Part shown: positions 28,276 through 38,400 of the stretch, in pieces
Numbering within the stretch: position 1 is the first letter of the stretch
How the letters are laid out: every line of letters starts with the position of its first letter
From: Bimastos eiseni
Taxonomy: Eukaryota; Annelida; Clitellata; Crassiclitellata; Lumbricidae
DNA length: 64,000 nucleotides
Direction: 5' to 3'
NCBI GenBank assembly: GCA_959347315.1
Contig: OY365822.1
Location: 7,196,518 to 7,260,517 of the forward strand
Made by a program: the position numbers and the translations under genes
The notes under the pieces: generated by a model
The model's database searches: none
What the model was told of the DNA's origin: nothing
What the model saw: only the letters and a program-made list of their open reading frames with translations

Positions 28276-29108
28276 AATAACCACATCATATTTTTAAACT
28301 TACAGAATAATAATAATAAAAATAATAGTGATGATGATGATGATGATGATGATAACAATAATCATAATAATAATAACGCCGATTTAAGAGGCGCCGTGAA
28401 CGCGGCCCTAACCGCTACAAGGCCCTAACCAGAAATGACCAAAACTCAATGCATGCCAAAATGTTTTCGTCAAAACTCGCCAACTCATGACGACGATAAA
28501 TATTAAACATAGATGACATCGTCATACAAAGCAAACGAAAAAACACAGACATATGAGGCATTCTTAAATATAATGAGTTTCACAATATTATACGGGATGC
28601 ACCAGTCACCAAAAGACGCTGTTAATGAATGTATTTCTCTATACTGAAATTCTAACTTTCAATAATTTTGAATTAAAGTAATGATATTGCAGGCCAGATG
28701 AATTTATGAAATATTGAAAGTTGCGTCTTCTGAAATTGCGCCCCTTCTAGGTTTGCGTCCTGTGCCACGGACCCGCTGGCACCGGGAGGCCTACGGTACT
28801 TGGTGTATGGGACATTCTGGGTCACAATTTTGTGTCCAATGTGCTCTTATGCGTACGTTAGAAGCCTAAGAAACCTAGAGACTAGCAAACTTCCCGTGAA
28901 TAAACTAAGGGTTTCCAATCTCTGCAGAAAATTTGCCGAACGGACTGAGTCAACGAATGAATGAGTCAATTAATAAATTTAAAAGATCAATAAACCGAAA
29001 ATCAATCAGCCGACTAATCTAGCAAGCAATCAACACAATAAATCGGGCGGAAAATTCTGGAGCTCGGGCTAGCGGTGGTTGAGCCAATGACCTAGTAACT
29101 CTACCGAA
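28276..29108. other. Intergenic DNA
   Basis: A short AAT/GAT tract at 28300-28375, otherwise nothing recognised. Confidence 0.4.
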
Positions 29109-29677
29109 CGCCCAGACAGTGTTGGGTATGAGTTAACTCAAATGAGTTGAAACTCACGAATTAACTCACCTGCTGTGATTCTTGAGTTTGAGTTAACTCG
29201 CTTCAAAGAGTGTGAGTTATTAGTTTCATTTAATTAATAATTTCTGTTAGTTTGAGTTATAGCTGTAAATGTTAAAATCAACACACTATTCAGCACATAT
29301 TATGTTGAAATAAGCTGGAAGGCGAGGTGGATCGCAGCTACGCTCGCAGGAGTCGAGAAAGATGTGATGTCTACTTTGACTCAGTAATAATAGCCTGATT
29401 TATCCATTAATAATAATAACAGTAATACTAATAAAGTAGTAATGATAAACTGGTGATACCATTTCGCGGGAACTGTGCATTTGTACAACGTTCGATTAGA
29501 ACGTACTAGTATGAGGCTTTTATGAAATGATGATTTAATTAATTTAACAACTGGATTTGAGCTAACTTATGTCACCGAGGATGATTCGAGTTTGAGTTTT
29601 AACTTATTTTGAGGTGCATAAGTTGAGTTTTGATTTAACTCATTTCTTGAGTGAGCTTACCCAACACTGCGCCCAGA
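29109..29677. mobile_element. hAT-type MITE with perfect 8-bp target duplication
   Basis: CGCCCAGA stands on both sides (29109-29116 and 29670-29677). The 553-bp element between them starts CAGTGTTGGGTA and ends with its exact complement TACCCAACACTG. The interior is built from GAGTTAACTC palindromes and AT-rich sequence and has no transposase. An 8-bp duplication with CAGNG ends is the signature of hAT elements. Confidence 0.95.
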
Positions 29678-29999
29678 GTACCAGCAATAGCGCTAAGTCA
29701 AGTCAGAAGGCGAACCACATTTTTTCAGTCTCGCACACGTTCATTTAGCAATTCACACCGGGGTCAGTTTGAACTTCGAATCAAGTATCTGCTGCAGCCA
29801 TAGCCTTGCCGGTCACTGAGACCTCGCACTGTAATCTCTGCCTCTCCCAGACAGCAGCGATTTTGACACGGACGCCACAGCAGACATGTGGCTTGATACG
29901 AACACGATAATAGTGTCATCAGCTATCGTTAACTAGCCTTCACTCGTCCTACCGACATACCTGACTGTCTCGAGCGTCTCATTACGAAGAAGTCCTTGG
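29678..29999. other. Intergenic, no recognised feature
   Basis: Unique-looking sequence. I see no gene or repeat. Confidence 0.35.
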
Positions 30000-30640
30000 C
30001 GGGTCGAGAGACAGATCAGCACACGGACAGATAGAGCAAGAGAGAGACAGGTAGAGGAATGGAGAGACAGGTAGAAGAAGGGAGAGACAGGTAAGGGAAG
30101 GGAGAAACAGGTAAGAGAAGGGAGAAACAGGTAGAGGAATGGAGAGACAGGGAAGGGAACTTAGGGAAGGGAGAGACAGGTAGAAAGAGGACTGGAGAGA
30201 TAGGGAAGGGAGAGACAGGTAGAGGAAGGGAGAGACAGGTAGAAGAAGGGAGAGACAGGTAGGGGAAGGGAGAAACAGGTAAGAGAAGGGAGAAACAGGG
30301 AGAGGAAGGGAGAGACATGTAAGGGAAGGGAGAAACAGGTAGAGGAAGGAGAGAGAGGTAAAGGGAGGGAGAGCGAGGTATGAGAACGGGAGAGATATAG
30401 AGAAAAGGGGCAGAGGTAGAGGAAGGGAGAGACAGGTATAGAGGAAGGGAGAGACAGATAGACGAGGGGAGAGACAGGTATAGGAACAGAGAGACGGATA
30501 AAGAACGGAGAGATAGGTAGAGGAACGGAGAGACAGGTTGGAAAGGAGAGACAAGTAGAGGAAAGGAGAGATAGGTAGAGGAACGGAGAGGCAGATGGAA
30601 GAGAGGCAGGTAGAGGAAAGGAGAGACGGAGACAGATGGA
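30000..30640. repeat. 20-bp minisatellite, GGGAGAGACAGGTAGAGGAA
   Basis: About 30 units of roughly 20 bases with point changes. The three long minus-strand frames (up to 295 codons of Leu/Ser/Pro) exist because 20-bp units cycle through the frames without stops. They lack any domain and are rejected as genes. Confidence 0.95.
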
Positions 30641-31254
30641 AACACAAAGAGACGGAAACAGGTACAGATAAGCGGATAGACTGTGTTCTTGAATTCTCTT
30701 TGGACGCAGGTGAGGTGGGGGAGGGTGTGGGGTGGTAAGGGTGAGGGGGATGACGTCTGACCGGGTTTCCTCGCGTGCAAAACAGTCGCCGTAAAAAGGA
30801 TGTTGCCATGGAGATACTCGTCTGCAGCTCATTAGACTCGTGGCTCATTACTCGATGGCTCCATTTCAACTCAACATTTGAATCGTCGGGCCAACCATGG
30901 CATAAACATCTGGATTAAAATCTCATGGCTCAAGACCCAGACGTTATTCGTGGATGAAGTCGTGGATCAGAATTATACAGAAGATCACGATAGTTGACTG
31001 GATGCATTTTTATAATTATTATTCGTTGGATCGTGGCACAGCATCAGAATGTTTTGACCATATTTTGACCCATGGCCCTCAATTGTATCCCTCAAGACCA
31101 AAAATGTCTTATTCAACGGAATGCAGTTTTAACTAATAATTATTCTTTGTTTTACATCCGTTGTCTTTGATGAACGACAATAATTATTGTTGACCCAAAT
31201 GCCTTATTTAACTGAATCCAATTTTAATTAATAATTATCTTTTGTCGTTTGCAG

Positions 31255-31428
31255 AGTGGTATAAGAGTACCGGCGAATACGAAGGCTCCTAGTTCAACGC
31301 CCGACAGGAAATGATGAACTCGTGACGCCGAACAATGTCACAGTATGACACGAGTCATCCGTCTGACTTCATGTCATCGTCCTCGTCGAATCTGCAGGAC
31401 GGCAGAGGCCGTGACATTCTCTTCTCTG
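31255..31428 (+). CDS. Zinc-finger gene exon 1 (5' UTR and start)
   Basis: It starts after tttgtcgtttgcAG, so a non-coding exon lies upstream. Coding begins at ATG 31335 (MSQYDTSHPSDFMSSSSSNL) and ends with one base of a Gly/Ala codon before GTGTGT. Confidence 0.7.
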
Positions 31429-32394
31429 GTGTGTACCATTGTTGAATGAAAACGATATGAGTTTCTTATCACGAGCCAGGAACAACGTCGTCCTCGTCGT
31501 TATGACACAATGATCACGATCATCGTGATCGCTAAATCACGATCACGATCGCTACAATCTTTGTTATGATCATCACCACCATCGCCGCCGCCGTCGATAC
31601 GATCACCAGTGTTATGGCAACGGCCACCACCGCGAATACCACACCACCATCGCATTTGCTATTCACCACTGTTTCTGTGAATACCACTGTCACCATCTCC
31701 TGCACCAATTGCACCACCTCAACTACACACTCTATGCCACCAATGCTCTAACACCACTTGCACCGCCAACTGCACAAATGCACACCGAAATAACAGCGAC
31801 CACCACTACTGCTGCGTTAGCTCCTCTGACTAGAGTGTCGCTATATAAGTGCTCGATTACATTACACTACATTAAATTACATTATATTACTATTACCACC
31901 ACTGCTACCGCTCCATCGCTCCAAGACCATCACCACCACCACCACAACAACAACAACAATAATTTCATTTACATGATTACCTATTATTGAATGCGAATTG
32001 TTTGCTTTCAGCGCTGAATCTGCACAAGGAAAATAACCACTGTTGGGCGGAGGAGGACCACCGCATCAACCGAACGCCTGCCTCCTCATCCTCCGACAGA
32101 TGTAAGTCCATCCAGAGCTCCAGGCACTAGCCATATCTTCCCATTGGCATGGGCCCCATCGTGTCCCTGACCCTGACCCTGTCCTTGTTCTATCCCTGAC
32201 CCTGACCCTATCCTTGTAACTGTCACTGTCACTGACCCTGACCCTTACCATGTCCTTGTCTCTGTCGCTGTCCCTGTCCCTGTCATTGACCCTGGCCGAT
32301 CCTCACGCAAATGAGAGGGCGGTTCGAATCCTCTGCGAAGCTGAATGTCAAGCTTAACCACATGGGAAGACCATCTACGAGCGTCGCATATATA

Positions 32395-32430
<36 letters not shown>

Positions 32431-35400
32431 TGTGTGTATGTATGTATGTATGTATGTATGTATGTATGTATGTCTGTATGTCTGTATGTCTGTATGTATG
32501 CATGTCTGTATGTCTGTATGTGTGTATGTATGTATGTGTGTATGTATGTATGTATGTATGTATGTATGTATGTATGTATGTCTGTATGTCTGTATGTATG
32601 TATGTATGCATGTCTGTATATCTGTATGTGTGTATGTATGTATGTGTGTATGTATGTATGTATGTATGTATGTATGTATGTATGTATGTTTGTATGTATG
32701 TATGTATGTATGTCTGTATGTCTGTATGTCTGTATGTTTGTATGTATGTAAGTATGTATGTTTGTATTTATGTATCTATATATGTATATATGTTTGTATT
32801 TATGTATGTATGTATGTATGTATGCATATGATGTATGCATATACAAAGATACGCACACGCGTACACAGTAATATGTACACAAACAATCATCCATAATAAT
32901 ATTATGTACAAACATGATCACAATTGCTTATATAAGTACGCCTGCAAATGAAGCGTTTTTATATAGCGCCTCTGTGGTCCCAATTCTGCCCCTCTGGCAA
33001 TGAATTGACCAGGTGGCGCTGTTTCCAATTTGAATGTGAGCAACGCATTTTGAGGACTCCTGAGATTTAAATCTCTTAGATTAATTATCCACTTTAGGAT
33101 CTTCGTAGATTATTTGCCTGTTTATGTTTGAATGTTGATGGATAGATGTGTACGTCTGTGTGTGAGGCGTGTGTATATATACAATGTATGGCGTTTGCAT
33201 AGGTGTCATATGTATGATATATATATATATAGGTTTCATATTATACGATATATATGCATTATATAGTGAACTTTTTGATTACGTCACCGAAATCTCTCCA
33301 TCATCTCCACAGGGTCTGCAGCTGACCAGTCGGCGTCGTTGCTGGATCGCCACCATCACCATGGCAACAGGGCCACCAGCCAGCACAACCGCATCTCTTC
33401 TTGTCCGTCGCCGAGCATCTTCTCTCAGCCGAACGACCTCAACCGGCCAACGCCGACGAGGACCCTGTACCCTCCCGGTGGACCACCACCGACCCAGGCA
33501 CCGAGGTCGACCCATCTGAGCAGCTCCTCTCCTCTGAAGCTGACGACTAGCGGGCAAGGAGGGGACTCCCGCAAGGGTCCCTCGTCTACCTCCCTCAACC
33601 GAATTAAGTCTTACCACTGCCGTATGTGCGACCAGGTAATGGTCAGATAATTGCATAATTAATTACTTCGGTGATTAATTGGTTTAACGATGGTGGTATT
33701 ATAGTGGTTACAGTTTAACAGCCACACCGTGTGATAACAATGATTAGCGTCGCTCTCCTCCTTTCTCCAGGCTTAGGGCTGGCACTGTCAGCGTGCGAAC
33801 AGTGGAGGAGTTTTTTTTCAAATTTCAGGTGACTATGTTGATCCATGTTGTTTTATCTATTCAAGCATTTATGGGGCTCGATTTATGGATTACAGTGAAC
33901 GTTTAGTTTGTTCTGGCATTTATTTTGGTGCCTTGCTTGGATGCAATAACCTTACAAATTAAGCATCACCTCTTTAATTTGGCTCCTGTAAAAGCTTGTC
34001 AACATTCGTCTAGGCTATGATTGTTTGAAAGTTTAAAATTTTGCGAAAATTATTATTTATATATTGACACTAAAATAGTTAAAATCATGGTTTAAACATG
34101 GAGGTATTTAGAAAATCGTTTAGTAATACTAATACTAATAATGACAATGATGATGACAACGATGATGATGATAATGATGACGACGACGACGACGATGACG
34201 AGGACGATGACGATGATGATGATAATAATAATAATAATAATAATAATATTAATTATGGTAATAATAATAATGATAATAATGATAAAATAGTTGTGGTAAA
34301 AATAATTATTATTATTATAATAGATTAATAATAGAAATAGCAAAATAATAATAGCAATAATAATGATAATATATATATAGTTAAATAATAAATTAAAATC
34401 TATGAATAATTTCTTTTGATGATCCTTGCACAAAAATAAGAGTTTGTTGGTATAAAATAATTTTTTATATTTACTCCTAGCTTACTCGATTACCGATTAC
34501 ATTACTTGTATAATTGGATCCATTCACTTATATTCTTGTTCACTTATCGCCATGAGTTGTCAGAACTACTTTACTTCTTGCTTAGCCAATCATATACCTC
34601 GTCCTAAACCATTAATTCCTACCGTGAATATGGAACTCTACTTCTGGTCTCAGATGCCTAAGAAGCAAACACCTGAGTCTCTGATTAGTTTCTTGATCAG
34701 ACGTTGCTCGAAGCATCTCCTAGCCAGATTAAAATCAAAATGAATCTGTGCTGGAAGTCTAATTTGATTTCAGAGCTGATGATGTGCGCCATCCATGCAT
34801 TTCAACCGGCCTCGCTTCCCTGCACAGACGAGGGTATAGATTGTTAAAGTCATATCTTGAGCGCCAGACCACGTTACGCTTGTTTTATGGTTTTAATTAA
34901 GTCATTATTGCTATTCGTTTGATTTTATTTGCGACTGGATCAATTGTTTTGCCCCCTTGATTCGTCATTATTGCTATTCGTTTGATTTTATTTGCGACTG
35001 GATCAATTGTTTTGCCCCCTTGATTCGTCAGATCCTTTAGCTTAGAGCAGGCTATAATAAGTTATTTTAAATAGTTTATTTCTGAGCAGCGATGGTATTT
35101 CAACCGTCCCTGCCTTAATAATTAATGATTTACGCTTAGGGCGTTATTTATGATTAATATGTGCCAGGCAGTTACATGTAGGTCTGAAACTGTCCCGGCG
35201 TGAACTTTCTGAAAGACAATGAAATGATTTACTTTTGACTAGTTTACTAAACACAGAGTATAATTGTCAGAAGGAGAGCCGAATTGGCATATAACGTATC
35301 GAGCACGACTTTTAGGTATTCCTATTAATGATATGATGTAGACACCGGAATCCGTTGGCTGGTTCCACGCGCGTGCGCGGCCCACCACTGATGACTCTTT

Positions 35401-38400
35401 TCAACTTACTGTGCATAGTTTTGCTAACAGATGCATTTTAGGCCAGGACACAGAGCGCCTCTAAGTGGATATCTTGAAGGACGCTGCGTAAATTACATTA
35501 CGTTATTTTATCTTGACAATATCGGGAGTCAAACAGTTGATTTAGGCGCCAACACAGTTATAAAAACAATATTATGTCTAGAAGTTCTAGAACTCTGAGA
35601 CTCGAATTGAAGAGGGTTTAATGTGCAATTTGTATTCGGACATCGAGAGTAAAACTAAGAGGTTTATGCTGGATATTGAACATTCACAGGTGCTCGAAGC
35701 GTAGATGACCCACCTAAAAATTGAGCAGCCCATCTTTATTTTAGCCCTTAAATTTTTCCCTCATTTCGTCAATTTTCTCCATTCAGTCAATTTTCAAAAT
35801 TCCTTACATTTTTCACATTTTTTCTATGTTTTCCATTCCATCAATTTTCCTCATTCCTTCAATTTTTCACATTTTTTATATATTTTTCATTCCATCAATT
35901 TTCCTTATTCCTTCAATTTTTCACATTCCTTCAAGTTTCCCCATTCCTTCAGTTATCTCCATTCCTTCAGTGTAGGCCTACCTCATTTCTTCAATATCTC
36001 CCATTTCTTCAACTTTCCACATTCTTTCCATGCACCTCATTTCTTCAATTTTCCCCAATTCCTTTATATTTCCCCAATTCTTTTAATTTTCCCCAAGTCC
36101 TTCAATTTTCCCCATTCCTTCAATTTTCCTCCATTAATTCAATTTCCCCTTCCTTCAATTGCTCCTCATGCCCATCACTCGCTTTTTCGGTTCGTTTGAA
36201 CAACTATTATGTAATCTAGTCTGATTGTTACAGCGCCGTTAATTGTTTTTTCCGCTAATCAAAAGATGTCGCGGTACACCATTTATTTTTATATCGTCCT
36301 CGATAACTCGTATATAAAGCGCAGTTCTCTAATGGCGACCATAAGAACTCGTCGTGGCGCCGTCTGGCGTTTGTCTGAGCCACGACGACCTGGGGGAAAA
36401 CTAGTCCTTGGGGAGGAAAGGAGGAGGAACAGGAAGGGAGGAGGAGGAGAGGGGACAGGAGTGATGAACAAGGGGAGGAAGAGAGTCTTAGGAATGAGAT
36501 GAGGATGGAAGATGGAAGATGGAGGAAGAGAAGTAAAATAAGGAGATCGATTGGGAAGAAGAGAAAGAAGGGCCGGAGGAAACTGGAATAAAGGAGGAGG
36601 AGGAGGAGGAGGAGAAGGAGAAAGAGGAGAAAGAGGAGGAGGAGGATGCTTAGAAAGAGGAGAATGGGTGGAGTATTGACGGAAGGGGAGGATAAGGAAA
36701 AGGAAGAAGAGGGAGAGGAAATGAAACGAGGGTGAGGTGGATGATGTGTAGGAAGCTAAATTGAAATAAACGATTTATGAGGAGGAGAACGATGGAAATG
36801 GAGAGTTTGAGGAGGAGGAGGAGGATGTGACAATTGGAGGGAGAGGAGAAGAAGCAAATTAAAGAGGAAAAGGAGGACAAGGAGAAGGAGGCGAGGAATA
36901 GAAGGAAGAAGAGAGACTGAATAAGAGGAACATGAGGAGCAATATCCGAATGAGGAGGAGCGGATGGAGGCAAAATAAGTGTTACTGCTCAGTGACTGCT
37001 CAGTGCTCACTATAATTTGGAAAGGCGGAACCGGAAACTGCAATTTCTCGATCGAAAGTGGAATCATACGAGTACTTGAGCAACAGAAATTACTCGAGTA
37101 ACTTTTGGAGTCGAGTACTCGCAATTACTCGGGTACTCGTGGCATCCCTACCCAATAACAATGCCTCCTGCTTTGTCCTGATGATATTTATGTGCAATGG
37201 CAATTCCCTCCCCCCCCCAAATACGTCTGCGGACGCCCATGGATGGAGCAATAGCAGTCAAAAGAAATGGGGGCTAATATAAATATATCTTTACACATCC
37301 GCCATCACACATCATTCCGTGACTTACCGTATCAAGCATTACCTAACCTTTGCGTGGAACTTAACCGTAGGAGTTTCAGAATAAGTCGGACATGCAGCAA
37401 CACTCTAAGAACGTTCATCGTCTGGACTACAAGGGTCACAAGTGCACCAAATGCTTCAAGTCGTTTCCCTCGTCTCAGCAACTCGTCCAGCATCTTCTCG
37501 TGCATACGAATGTTCGCAAATACCTTTGCAGATTCTGCGACAAGGCGTTCAAACAGTTGTCTCACGTACAACAGCACCAACGCATCCACACAGGTAAGAA
37601 CTCCTAAAGGTAGCGATTCGCATGGGTGAGATTTCGAACTGGTGGAATGTGGTTGAATGTCGTGACAACTGTTAAGGAATGGATGGTTAGAAAACCTCAC
37701 TTTAACACAATGGCAACCATTTTGTTGATGGTGAATGACGCTACAAGAGGTAGCATCCACCATCTTGTAAAGGATGAACTTCTTCTTGATCATCATCATC
37801 GTCATTGTCGTCGTCGTCGTCGTCATCGTCATCATCATCATCGTCGCCGCCGTCGCCGTCATCGTTATCGTCATCGTCATCATCATCAATGCTATTAATT
37901 GTAGGGGCTAGTTGTTGTAGTACGGGAAGTAGAAGTAGTAGTAGCAATAGTAGTAGAAGTGGATGTGGTGAAAGTAGCAGTGGAAGTGGTAGTAGTAGTA
38001 GCAGCAATAACTAGCAGCGGCTGTAACAGAAGTAGCATTTAACCAGAAGATGAAATCCAGATGGTGTGGTAACCACTTTAATTTAACAAATGACGATGCG
38101 TTTCTAAGATTTCCCAGTTAATACAAATCCGTCCTTTATCGAGTTTACTTCAACTTCTCCACGAGATTATCGCCCTCGATGGCGAACCTTGTCCCAGCCA
38201 TTTTTTTGCCGACAATTAAACGATTTTGCCTCCAGTAAAAAAGTTCGCCAATCTGTTGCAGGAGAGCGACCTTACAAGTGCACAGCGGAGAGTTGTTCAA
38301 AAGCGTTCAGGCAATTATCAAGCCTACAGCAACATCTGAAGGGACACAACATCGTCAATACGAAGTCATTATATCCAGTCTCTCGTAGTTCATCAACGCC

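Noticed and set aside
30000..30870. Long overlapping minus-strand frames, up to 295 codons
   Set aside because: They are translations of a 20-bp minisatellite. Because 20 is not a multiple of three, the unit passes through every frame, and it contains no stop. No domain or start context.
32160..32290. Interstitial telomere
   Set aside because: The hexamer is CCCTGA with irregular variants, not CCCTAA, and it lies in an intron among other simple repeats.
32280..32921. Five overlapping frames rich in Tyr/Val/Cys/Met or Thr/Tyr/Ile/His
   Set aside because: They are the six-frame translation of a (GTAT)n microsatellite. The same applies to 62749-63304.
35705..36199. 164-codon Phe/His/Ser frame
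   Set aside because: Translation of an 18-19-bp minisatellite within the zinc-finger gene's intron 3.
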